A stretch of 64,000 nucleotides of DNA from Pocillopora verrucosa (taxonomy: Eukaryota; Cnidaria; Anthozoa; Scleractinia; Pocilloporidae). The position numbers and the translations under genes were made by a program. Each line of letters opens with the position of its first letter. The stretch's first letter is position 1. The notes beneath the pieces were generated by a model, which had not been told where the DNA came from, made no database searches, and saw nothing but the letters and a program-made list of their open reading frames with translations. Shown here in pieces: positions 12,840 to 24,092 of this stretch. The stretch spans positions 12,958,287 to 13,022,286 of the forward strand of contig NC_089320.1 in the NCBI RefSeq assembly GCF_036669915.1, given 5' to 3'.

Positions 12840-15676
12840 ATGCCAGGAATCCCCTCAAAACGACCAAGGTATTACACACCAAACGAAGTTAGTATCCACA
12901 ATACGTTAAAAGATCTATGGGTATCGTTTTTGGGCAAAGTTTACGACCTTACTCCGATGTGCGAAAAACATGCAGGTACGTAACTTCCACAGCTGAGTTA
13001 TTTTAACGACTTCAAGTTATATACCATCACGGTGATAGATAAAACCCTTCAATTTTTTCTGCCTCTATGAAGCAATGAGAACTTCTAACTAGCATATAAA
13101 GCTGTTAAACGATCGATCAAGGAGCGAGTGTCCTGCGCACTGGTCAAGCTTTTATTTTACGTTGATGCGAAACATCTGAAGAAAATAGCATTGAAACGTA
13201 TTCATCTAAATGTCTATTCTTACGTAAATGCTTTGGACTTGACAATAATTGTCAATTGTTTTGTGTGATTGTTCGGGTTGGGAGGGCTCTGCAAAAAGTT
13301 TTTAAGTCAGTGACTGACTCAAGCATTTTTAAACTGAAACTCTAAGTCGATTGAAACTGAAACGGAAATCAACACTGGAGTCACATGAAGAGGGGTTTGA
13401 CAATCACATTTTAAAAGTCCCCTCGTGAAAACTTATTGATTACAATACACAATTGACAGTAAGAAGTGCAACTTTTCTTTTACAAAGCTCTGTAAATTTC
13501 TTGATATTTCAGGTGATGTTCTTCTGAAGCCCATCATCGAAGCAGCAGGAAAGGATATTACACACTGGTTTGATAAGAAAACAAAAGATGTAAGCTCGTG
13601 TGTTTTATGATATTTGTGTTGGCTTTGAGCCATTAGAAGTCACCCGATTCAAAGTAACGGTGTTTATAACCGAACAGTGATGAGATCGAAGAGACCACTG
13701 ATGATTTCTTCAACGTAACTGAACATTTTACAGACAGATTCCATTTTGTTGTGTCTACTCAAAAATAGACTGTATGTGATGATATCAAATTGTGGTAAAA
13801 ACAAAGAAAGTGGTACCTGGGCAGCAGAGGAGTGTGTTACTGGTGCTCATGGCACTATAAATTCTGTGTTTGAGCCAATTAGTGGCCTACCCAGCCAGAG
13901 CTTATCTCGGTTTTCTTAGCATGAAGCAACTGTAGAATCACTACTTCCTCCTGGATGGGATGTCAGTCCATTACAATATTACCCTCCAGAATTTCTTCGG
14001 CCTTCCTTGAATTCGACAATACCCAACTGTATACTCCCAGAGTGGAGAGAAGTGCTGTGAGAGTAAACTATTCAGCCTAACCATTTAAACCATAAGAGTG
14101 AACAGCATCTAGTTTCTCCTTACAATAATACTGCTGAATCATTCATTTAAGATCATGAGAATAAAGGAAATGATCACCAACTTAAGAAGCTCTTGATTGT
14201 TAAACAAATTTTCTTTGTCAGCACCTTGGGAAATGTGTAGATAACAGTATAGAGAATATACATATTGATGTCAGGGTTTAAAGGGTTAAACCATTGGACC
14301 ACTGTGTCTCTCTTCATGGTTCTGTGGTACTCTATCATTAACCTTACACAGCCAATGGGTAATACTCGATTTTTTCTCTATCCAAGATCCGAACTCACAT
14401 TGATCCTGTAACCAAGTGTAAATTCTATTACACACCAAGAGGAAGGTTCATTCACACTCCTCCACGATGTCCCCGCACAGACTGGGCAAATGACTTTGGA
14501 CGACCATGGTGGAAAGATGATTCTTACTGCATTGGTGTGCTTTCTGCACAAACAAGGAAAATCAGAATAATCAATACCCTTACTTCCCAAGAACAAACCA
14601 TTGAGGTTAGTGTCTGAATTCTTTCAGACTTTTGTATCCCAGGGAATTCTTGAGATAGTGTAGAAATGTACAGAATGATTTTTAAGATCTGGAAAACATA
14701 TGGAACTTTTAAACAAAGAATAAGTCTTGAACAAATCTAGGAAGAAGCATTGGTTTTTCCCAAGCTTTTAGATCATGACTTGTACAAATGCTGATTGGTA
14801 CACTGACAGACTGAATTTTACCATATTATTATCTAGACAAGTTGATCAAAACAAGTGGACCAAAACAAGGTTAATTTGTGGTTACATTGTATAATTGTTT
14901 TGAAATTGTTGTTGTCTGGATATAGCAATGTTTATACAGAGCTCTCAAGAAGATTTGTGAGCAAAGAGGGAGATTTTCAACCACATTGCTTTCAATTGTG
15001 ATGCATCACCTTCCTGAGGGAGGGGGGATGGCTTTCAACTGTGATGCATCACCTTCCAGTCAGGGGAAGGGGGAAAACTTCTCTGGGAAATTGTAGAAAA
15101 CAAAGGAGCTATGATGTGAATTCCTTTATTTGGAGCAAGAATTTCCACTGTTTAAAAGTGTTTGAAACAAGTACAAAGGGAACAAGGAGTAAATTATATT
15201 GAGAAAGATAATTGATTTCACAGGCACTTAAGTCAAGAAGAAATTTGCTTTCTCAAAATTAACATTTTAAATCAGAAACCCTAAATGCATAAGAAATAAT
15301 AGTTTCAGCATGAGAGCACAATACTAAATTTATTTGCATGAGGTTTGAGAGCTTAGTACATAACAAACATGCTCTTGATGTGATATTGAAAAAACTGTGG
15401 GTGAAGTCCAATTTTCTTCCCTAATCCTTTTCTTCTTCTCTAAAGGTTTGCTCTGAGGAGATACTAACTGAAATTCAAGACCGCTACTTGAAATATAATG
15501 CCCATGCTGCCAGCTATACATGGAAGTACAATGGAAGGAACTTGGATATGAATAAAACACTGGAAGAGAATGGAGTTGCTGATGAAAGTGAAGAATTCTA
15601 TAAACTGAGCATGAATGAGGAACTATTCCTACCAGCCTTACATCTGTATTTAAATGATGATTTGACAGAAGCTTAG
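12840..15676 (+). CDS. CYB5D1: Cytochrome b5 domain-containing protein 1 (CYB5D1-like)
   Basis: Four exons, 12840-12975, 13513-13589, 14387-14605 and 15446-15676, give 220 residues plus stop with consistent phases. The N-terminal part (about residues 11-75) matches a cytochrome b5-like fold: [25 protein letters not shown], then [18 protein letters not shown]. The middle contains [11 protein letters not shown] and [11 protein letters not shown], and the C terminus contains [17 protein letters not shown] and [12 protein letters not shown], all family hallmarks. Vertebrate CYB5D1 is linked to ciliary function; that role is transferred from family knowledge. Length is close to the vertebrate protein. 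The gene runs head-to-head with PEX5 and tail-to-tail with the TTC17-like gene. Confidence 0.95.
14078..14289 (+). mobile_element. MITE subfamily A
   Basis: Right end TTTAAAGGGTTAA; inner blocks typical. Lies in CYB5D1 intron 2. Confidence 0.85.
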
Positions 15677-15853
15677 TAAATTAATTTAAGGTTAACCCTC
15701 ATTTACTCCTTGTGTGCAGAGCTCCATAGAGTCTTCATCCAGGTTTTTGTGTTTGGGGAGAAAATGATTTGTGTTGCTGAAGTTAACAAAGTTCAAAACT
15801 TCTTCAAAGGTGTTTGTAGTACTTGTAAATAATTTGGAACTGAATATCTGTTA

Positions 15854-15859
15854 AATAAA
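15854..15859 (+). terminator. AATAAA poly(A) signal of CYB5D1
   Basis: A canonical hexamer lies 178 nt after the CYB5D1 stop codon, in AT-rich sequence. It is the first canonical signal in a suitable place. Confidence 0.6.
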
Positions 15860-17097
15860 GTGTAAATAGTTGATCTTGGGAGTGAAGGAGTGATACAGAA
15901 GGTATTTCATACTTAAGGCCAGTTCTCAGATAATCTGGGACATATATATTGTTTGCTTACTTTCCCCACAATTTTCTTGGTTAATTTTCTAGTGGAAATT
16001 GGAGTGTGACTGAAATACTTCACCCATTGAGGGTCAACAGTTTCTATCAGTTCCTTTGTTTCTTGACACTAAATTGTTTGGATTATCATATTTAAGATGT
16101 TGGCTGTAAAATTTGTAGGTCAATCTGAGCTGGGAAACAACATCACTATTCTACAAGTACAATTGGGTGGTGCCAGAATTACCTCTCTTCCACACCCAGA
16201 ATAGAGTGGTCTCACTCTTGTTCTGTTAATAACTTGAGTTCACAGCCCAAAAGGTAAATGCTAGAGTAGGATAGAGCAAGAATTTTTAAGAAGGCTTGTG
16301 GGAAGAAGGGAACATGTCAATATTTTATTTCATGTATCCTTTGAAACTCTTACTTTTTGCTCTCAAGTTACAAATTCTCCAGCATACCCTGTGAGATCAT
16401 TGTGCCCACATCTCTTTTCACCCACTCACTTAGTCCTTTTCTGAACTAACTGACCCTTGAGGTGACACAAGGGATCTCTACCCAACCTTCTCTACTGCTA
16501 CTTTCACACTGTCTCAAGGGTCAACACCCTGTCAGTTTTTTGCAAGGTTTCTTTTGGTCTTCTACAGTTTTTCCTCCCAAGGAATTTCAAGCATGGATTT
16601 TTCTAGTCCCCCCCTTACTTCATGTTTAATACAAAGACATTGAGTGAGACCACCAGCAGAATGACTACCTTCTAAGTTCATTCATGTGTGGGCCTATGTA
16701 CAGCATCCCTCATTCCCCTTGGAGAGAATAAAGTAGTTTGTACCTGATATTCCTGTGAGGAGACAGGAAAGCTTTACACAAGCCATCCTGAGTTGCTCTC
16801 ATCCTTATCATGTCTATAATGGCAAGAGAGTCAACTGTCTTCTCTGGATGTTAAGGGAGCTACATCAAAATTTGTGAGAGTTGAAAAATTTAGCCTACAA
16901 TGAAATTGTTATTTCATTCCTTATTGATTTTTTTCTTCTTTTGTTGTATTTCTCACATTTTCATTCTCTCTTTCCCCTCTAATGTTTGTCAACCAAAGCA
17001 AACTATTATTTCATAGTTTCCTTTCATAAGTGAAAAAGGCAATTTCCATGTAGCAATAAAATAAATCAACATTTTGTGACAAAACTAACATGGTGAC

Positions 17098-17314
17098 CAT
17101 TAAACTCCTTGAAGCGATGAACATCTAAATTCTCCCCATAATAGCCATACACTATCCTGCAAAGAAGTGATGAGAATACTAAGGCAGAAGTTGTTATCTT
17201 GATCTAACACCAAACTCTCAAAACTAATTAAAAAAGAAAAGTGTATCAGTTTGAGTGAAGAAAGGGGAGAAAGGGGAGAGAATAAACAATAAAATCTTAG
17301 GGATTAAAAATTTT
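17098..17314 (+). mobile_element. MITE subfamily B
   Basis: Body blocks CATACACTATCCTGCAAAG and GATCTAACACCAAACTCTC; ends eroded. Confidence 0.75.
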
Positions 17315-17408
17315 AAAAGTGGGACAGATAATTTTGAAATCAGACATGACTTTTTTATAAACTCAACCAACAAGATTCCCATGTTCCACACAGCTGTTGT
17401 GACATTCC

Positions 17409-17414
17409 TTTATT
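17409..17414 (-). terminator. Possible poly(A) signal of the TTC17-like gene
   Basis: TTTATT on the + strand reads AATAAA on the minus strand, about 225 nt past the stop codon of the TTC17-like gene. Position is plausible but unproven. Confidence 0.35.
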
Positions 17415-17638
17415 ATAAACAACTAATTTTCATACAAATATCAATTTTTTATAAAACAGCTTCAGTGACTCTGCCTTGCAGGGTCTAGGACCAGAGAAGT
17501 CAAACACTCACAAGGTTGTTTTCATCTGTCCAAATTCTTGAAAAACAAGGTTTGCATTTGCAAAGATGTATTTTAAAGACATCATATTATGCAAAAAAAA
17601 GTCTCAGAGTTCTTAAATAAACAGCTACAGCAAAATAC

Positions 17639-20600
17639 TCATGTGATTGGTCTCCTCCTAGGTCTTTTCCCATCAACCCAGAGCTGCATTCTGGTGTTTT
17701 TTATCCCACGGCCTTCACTTGTAAGTGTCATGAAGTAGACTGTTGCCAAGACGACAACCACAAGAAGGCCAATGATTAAGAATGTATATGCATTTGTAGT
17801 AGAAGTTGATGGTGATCCAATCTCCCTCAGATGTAGTTCTGCTAGCTCAAATGATGGGTTAAGGTCCAGCACATGTCTGAAGTGGATCCCAGCTTCTTCC
17901 AGGTCTCCATTTGCTCTGAGAATTTCACCAAGAGTAAAATGCTGAAGCCAGCAGTTATGTTCGGATGGTTGCATTTCTAGTGATCTTCGCGCAAGGATTG
18001 CAGCGTCCTGAATATAGTTCAAATTGAAAAGGACCTTGGCAAGATTTAAGAGGGCATCAGCATCATTTGGTGAAAAATACAATGCTTTTCTGAAACACTC
18101 TATAGAGTGGTATGTGCTTCCTCTAATTCTCCAGAAATTTCCAATGTGATTACAAACAACAACTGAATTAGGACTCTGCAGGAAAGCAAACAAAATAAAT
18201 GTAAAGAGAAATAACTACACTTCCATAAGAGCACAGGTGGTTTTTAAAAATATCTGTGATCATGCTGTGGAAATTAATTAGCAGTCATGAAGGGGGGGGG
18301 GGGGGGGTTAGTAGGGGGGAACCAGAAAGGGGTGAGATGAAAGTTCAAATAATAAAAAAGATGCAAGTTCAAGAGAGCTGGTGTCCCAGCTTTCTTGAAA
18401 CCTTCCATGACTTGTGTATTGATATTTTCTTGAATCTCTGATCTATTGACATTCCTTGCTAAAGAGAAAATCATAAAAATAAAGTTGTTAGAGGGTCAAA
18501 TCATAGATTTCCCTCTACTTCTTTGCAGAAATGTTTGTGTGAAAATTGCTGTTTTACACTTTAATGAGTAAGAGAAATTTAAGACTGATTTTTCTAGGTG
18601 GATTTTTATGAGAAAGAGTAATTTAAAATTACTTAGACAAATGTTCAAAGGAAAATAAACAAGTAAAAAGCAATTATAGAGATATTACAAGGAACAAGAA
18701 ACTACCTATGTAGGAAATATATTGGTATACTTTATGGCAGTCAAGCTGAGGAGTCATAGTCATTTCTGCCGTATAGAGAAGTTTTCAATTGAGTTCCAAA
18801 AAACAACAAATTAATTACAACTACCAATCAGAACAAGGGTTAACATTATCCTTCACCCTTTAAGTCCTAGGAGTGATTATCAACATATTAACCAGCAAAC
18901 AGGTAATGAAAATACTCAAACTCATCAGGAAGAAGTTTTTATCTTGATCTTGCACCAAATTCCCGTAACTAATTTACAAGGAATTGTGTAGCAGCAAGTG
19001 GAGAGAATTAATAATCAGGTATTGGGAGTTAAAGGGTTAAACAGTAGAACTCAAAGTAAAAATGGACAAAGTGCTTGGAGCACGGGAAAACACAAGTCAT
19101 CAAGTTGGGTTGGTTTTACTTTTAAATCTGATTGGTTGAGAGGGTGGCCTACAAAAAAGCAAAACCAAAGCAACACAGGATCATTTTCGATAGTCTATTA
19201 AAAATTGCTCTACACTACCAATGATAAGTTTGTCAATAGGATTCAAAGGGCCATATGGAATAAGCCATTTCTGTAAAACACTTTGCAACCATTTACTTAC
19301 TTCTTCAATAGCTCTTCTCAAGTTTGATTCTATAACACCTAAGTCGATGTCTTCCATATCATTCTTCTTAAATAGCATTGCTACATCAGGCTCCATAAAT
19401 GTTGGATGGTACTCTCGGTTAGCTATTCCTTCTAAGTGGTCATAAGATGTCTCATTAACTGAGGATCCACATGTTAACTGGGGTGCAGGAAATAATTCAA
19501 GGGATGTAGGACCTACTGCACCGACAACAGGACTGTGAATGAAAAAAAAATCAACAAACTGAACAATTATTAATTTCAAAAAGATTGTTGGTGAAGAGAA
19601 ATGTTATTCACTTGCTATAGAGGAAAGAAAGAATATCTGCTTTCCACCAAGAAACAAACTTCAGAAATCTCAGATTTCACAGGCACACACTCTAAACCTG
19701 AGCTTGAGAAAACTCATGATCAACCCTTTCAATCCCATGTAACTTCTCCTTACAGTAACCATACATTATCCAGCAAACAGGTAATGAGATCTCTCAAACC
19801 CATCAGGTTCAAGTTATTAACATGATCTAACACCAAATTCTTTTTACTGATTGACAAGGAAATGTTTAGCAGCTAAAGAGGAGAGTTTACAATCAGATGT
19901 TTGGACTAAAGGCAGATATGGCTCAGATATGGTCCAGATATGAAGTATTTCAAAAAACTAGAAGCCGAAATATTAGAAAATGAAATAACAGTCAAATAAT
20001 AAATCCCTTATTTGATGGCTTAACATAGAATACAAGCAGATATTTTGCTCATTGACCATATTTTTCCTTGCCCCTACAGGGCTCAGAAAATGCCAAGCAA
20101 CTTGCACAATATCCATGCATATAACTATAAATTTAGGTGTATGACTGAAGACTGAATCCTCACTGGTGCCTTAAAAGTTTTCTTTGTCTTTATGCAAAAA
20201 TTTAATGCTTGACATTGTTTGCTGAACAAAGATAATAATGAAAGAAATTCATACAACAAATTATTTGCTTATGATGGCAGCAACATTTAAGCAACACAAA
20301 TAAGTTTAAATATAATATTTGTGTTGTAACTTTGTATCATATGCAAACTTGACCGCCTCAAATAAATAACCCATAAGTACTGATAATACCCTCTCTGACC
20401 GACCTCATGCCCAGACAAAAATAACTCTTTTGTTTTGACTTCACAGCTGACTTATTCAGACTGAAAATCAGATTCAACTTTTCAAATTTTCTAAAAAAAG
20501 AAGACTGAAGACAAAACTGAGAGTTACATTGCCAAAATCAGTTCTGAACTTGTTTAAATATTAATATCAACTTCAAGTTGCCCACAAACTGTTGAAAGCT

Positions 20601-21883
20601 ACTCTAGCTATCAATTATTAATTATCACTTCCTATTTTCCACAACAGACTGCCAAACCATGAGATATCTTAATTAAAAAAACAAATATTACGCATGCTGA
20701 TGATAGGGAAAATAATTGTCAGTGTGCTGAATGAGGGTATCTTGATCTTCGGAGCTAACTTGAAAATTTTGGAGTCCCCTGTGGCTGTACCATACGCATA
20801 CGTTTAAAAAGTAATGTAAACAAGCTTATCAAAACTACTGCATGCGAGGGCAGGTGAAGAGGCCATTAAAAAAATTCTGATGACACGCAAAGGTATCGGT
20901 GATCGACGTCAAATAATATCGAAAAAACTGTCTCAATTTGGCTCATTCGCTTGAAAAATCGAATGAAGATGAATTTACAACAAAATTTTCCTAGTTTTTC
21001 CGACCAAATGTAGCTGCTTATCCACTAAAATAATAATTAAAAAAACTTCTCCGAAACACTGGTTTTTGCTAACATTTGTCAGACTGAGGTGAAACCTGTA
21101 AAACTGTATTGATTCATGCAAAACCAAGTAAGTATTTGATGCCTTTTTAAAGTCACCATCGGTTTCCAACCCACTCGATGATGGCTGGTTAATCCGTCGC
21201 CAACTAACACATAAACAAGTTCTCATAAAAATAATTCTGCAATCAAAGGAGTAAAAAATACCGAAAAATAATTTCTCTCCTAACAACCAGAGCGGGTTTA
21301 CAGTTCATTAGTACTTTGTACCGCGAAGACTTCAAATGCAAATTAAACACGTTGCCTCATTCGTGTTTATCTCGTGGCTTCAACTGAACGTCACAAACTT
21401 CAAAATCATAACTTCAGATTTAATTTAAAAATAATCCGCTTAACAGAAATAATTCTTGTAGCGAAAAAAATGGAAGAAAGTAACACGTGAAAAACAGGAG
21501 TAATCTTCGTGATCGGCCGTGTCCGTAATATGCGCTATGCATGGCCTTGCCGCACGTCAAAACAAACCAAGTTTACACTTGCCAATTAAAGGCTACTTTG
21601 GCCTACAATTTCACGGATACACTCACCTCAGTCCCTGAGATCTGCCCTTATTGCACTGGTCGCAGTTTGTTTTCCTACCGCTTCCCGTCTTAGGAGGGTT
21701 AGTTTTCGTTAGAATCAATAACACGGGGTCGGATTTCAGAATATCACCTTCACTGCTGGCCCGTACGACTCCATCTCGTTCGTTTAGAATCCAGTGTGTA
21801 GCCCCCATAGTATCTGAACTCCATAAACTGGCCGAGACAATGTACAGAGCCAGGTACGGGAAATACGGGTAATCCCCACTCAT
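17639..21883 (-). CDS. Short TTC17-like TPR protein with C-terminal membrane anchor
   Basis: Three exons, 21883-21627, 19532-19301 and 18175-17639, give 341 residues in consistent phase. Residues 5-23 look like a signal peptide, followed by GATHWILNERDGVVRA, which matches the N-terminal ATHW block of TTC17. The second exon has SYDHLEGIANRE and a stretch rich in acidic residues. The third has GNFWRIRGSTYHSIECFRKA and ALYFSPNDADALLNLAKVLF, the repeated TTC17 TPR module (FWR, ECxRxALxxSP, LxNLA). After the TPRs a hydrophobic segment, NAYTFLIIGLLVVVVLATVY, forms a transmembrane helix with a short basic tail. Human TTC17 is over 1,100 residues with several such modules and no comparable anchor as far as I recall. 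This is a one-module version with predicted lumenal or extracellular TPRs. The role is unknown. Confidence 0.82.
18291..18308 (+). repeat. Poly-G run
   Basis: About 16 consecutive G, followed by a further run of G after TTAGTA. Lies in the TTC17-like intron and is prone to sequencing error. Confidence 0.85.
18854..19040 (+). mobile_element. MITE subfamily B, internal deletion
   Basis: TCACCCTTTAAGTCCTAGG to GGGAGTTAAAGGGTTAA. TTC17-like intron. Confidence 0.8.
19080..19160 (-). repeat. CCAAT-type interspersed repeat, reversed
   Basis: CGGGAAAACACAAGTCATCA followed by TCTGATTGGTTGAGAGG, the reverse of the 1520 unit. Confidence 0.5.
19720..19914 (+). mobile_element. MITE subfamily B
   Basis: Begins TCAACCCTTTCAATCCCATG and retains CATACATTATCCAGCAAAC. 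TTC17-like intron 1. Confidence 0.78.
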
Positions 21884-22456
21884 CGCTGGGGTTGCAACAA
21901 GGGTGAATTATATTGAAAGTACAAAAGGATTATGGAACAACATACACACACACAAAATCGACTTTTGGTAACGCTCCCACTGAGCATGCCCTGTGAGTTC
22001 TATACTATAGCAAAATGAAGTGAGGTATCCCGGATTGAAAACAAAGAGCTCCTAGACGGGTTACTTTTAGTCGCTATGGGTAACACAGCGGTAAAATCGT
22101 CTATGATATTTTCTGGTTTCAGAGTACTCCATTTTTCTGGTAATTCTATGTCTGGTGTAATACGAATAATAAAAGAAGATAACATGGGGAATACTCAAAC
22201 TAACGCCTCAATTTTTTAAAACTTGTGACTAAACATCTAAAACGTGGGAACAACTTTAGTGCCTTTTTCCGGGGGGTAGGGGGAGTGGGGTAAAATTTAG
22301 AGTTTTTCCACACCTGGATAGATTTCCTAGGATATTGTTTTAGGAACAAAAGGGTTTATCATTTTCAATATTGCAAATTATCATCCCCACACATTGCGTC
22401 TCATGTGGGAGTCGTTTCTAGTCATTTCGCGATGCCATATAGTTACATATACTGAA

Positions 22457-22610
22457 TAGAGGGGGTAAGTTTCTTAAGAAACTGTAGTGCTGCGTCGGTG
22501 GGGAGTATGACTAGATAATTTGGTTTTATCAACTGAGTTGATAATGTAAATTGGCCACCGTAAGAGTTTCTAAGCTGACGTTTCGAGCGTTCGTCCTTCT
22601 TCAGAGCGAA
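22457..22610 (+). mobile_element. Foldback family D copy, one arm
   Basis: Starts GGGGGTAAGTTTCTTAAGAA and ends CTGACGTTTCGAGCGTTCGT then a CAGAGCGAA block; shares these with the copies at 47999 and 57485. Confidence 0.75.
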
Positions 22611-22611
22611 T

Positions 22612-22851
22612 GAGACAGTCAGCTAGAAAGACAAACCCACATACAGAGAGACGGACGGACAAAGGGACAGACAGGCAGGGAGACAGACAGACGGATAGGC
22701 ACTGCAGACAGTCAGACGAACAGATAGATAGCCAAAGAGACACACGGACGGACACAGACATAAGCAAGAAAACGAGCAGATATGCAGACCAGTAGAGAGA
22801 CCAGGGACAGACGGACGGACAGAGAGACAGACCAGCAAAATACAAGCAAGC
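22612..22851. repeat. GACA/GACG tetranucleotide satellite
   Basis: Degenerate run of GACA, GACG and related tetranucleotides. It produces several spurious Cys/Ser/Val-rich frames on the minus strand. Confidence 0.9.
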
Positions 22852-23089
22852 AACCATACAGAGTTAATCCAGTATCTTTCACTAATATGATAATAATAAC
22901 AATAATCGGGATCATTAATAGAGAAACTGAACTACACTTGCACACATACACATGGTCCTAAAATAGTCGGAGTGCGCACCTACCCGAGACGCTTAGTTAA
23001 CTTAGGTTTAGGGCTACGAAGTCAGAGATTACATCTCTTTGATTCTGCAAGACTTGAGATAGTCTTGAACTTTTGCACTACTTTTTAAT

Positions 23090-23335
23090 CAATTACAATC
23101 AAAACTAAAGCCAGTCGTGATTGGCTACTTGAGTTTTTATGTTCTATGAGCAGATTACACGTATTCATAACTTCGAGTTCACATTGGCTCTCGGCGATAA
23201 TTACCTTTTCTTTGATTGGCTGTTGCGATTGCTTTAGATGTACTTTACTGGGCCACGTGATTAGTTTTAAACTGACTCAACCCATCACATGCAAACTAAA
23301 ACCAAGCCCGACTTGATCACGCACTTCTCACTGAG
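23090..23335. repeat. CCAAT-type interspersed repeat
   Basis: AACTAAAGCCAGTCGTGATTG early and ACTAAAACCAAGCCCGACTT late, as in the double copy at 1520. Confidence 0.55.
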
Positions 23336-23481
23336 AATTCTCAATGCAAGGGTCTTCATTAAACTTTCATTCCCCACCATTGGCGATGATGAATATCTTT
23401 CGCTCTAGGTGTTGCACCCTGAGCACAAAACTTCACACAGATCCTCTCTGACAATTCTTCCTTTAGTTTATTCCACAAGGA

Positions 23482-23569
23482 AATAAATTCATTGTTGAAT
23501 TGTAACATCTAACTAAGTTACAACGCGTTGTAACTTAGTTAGATGTTACAATTCAACAATGAATTTATT
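23482..23569. repeat. Perfect 88-bp palindrome
   Basis: Two 44-nt arms meet with no spacer at CAACG|CGTTG. I checked every base and the arms are exact reverse complements. Flanking sequence does not continue the symmetry. Confidence 0.97.
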
Positions 23570-24092
23570 ACTTACTTACAATAATGGTTAGAAGTGGAAC
23601 CAGCCAGATACATGTATATTGATCAAGCCAATCAATGATAATTTATAGCCTCAATCTAGCAAATATCCAGTCTAGTAAATAAATATACCGGTATATCTAT
23701 AAATAATGTAAAATCTGCGTTAGTGTATTCAGTAGAAGGTAATGTGTCAGTTACATTTATTGCTAAACTCATTAAAACAGCGATGATGCTTTGACGTGTG
23801 AAAAGTGTTGCGATTGCCGCAAATGCGTCTAAGATTTAATGAATAAATAACCAACGTAAGCTAGTTCAAGTTAGTAATTGATGCAATAACGAGTTCTGTT
23901 AACATTTTAAAATTTTGTTAAGTGTAAAAAGATTCTGCGAGAGGAACACGACGCTGGTGATTACGACGGCTAGCACACAAGAGTAGTCCTGCGTGAGAGA
24001 GGAGCGTGTCTGCTCTCTCTTGCACGCGGCTCTTTCGGTCTTTCCGGGCTTTCATGCAGGCTAAGAAGTGAAACGACTTTAGAGTTTCTTCA

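Larger units (their letters stand above)
15677..17638. other. Convergent 3' spacer, CYB5D1 and TTC17-like gene
   Basis: Holds the two 3' UTRs and one MITE copy at 17098. No further exons are recognisable. Confidence 0.5.
21884..24092. other. Spacer upstream of TTC17-like gene
   Basis: Contains the TTC17-like promoter, a foldback-family repeat, a tetranucleotide satellite, a CCAAT-type repeat and the 88-bp palindrome. No gene is recognised. Confidence 0.5.

Noticed and set aside
22570-22951. Cys/Ser-rich membrane-like proteins on the minus strand
   Set aside because: Produced by the GACA/GACG tetranucleotide satellite; no splice or homology support.
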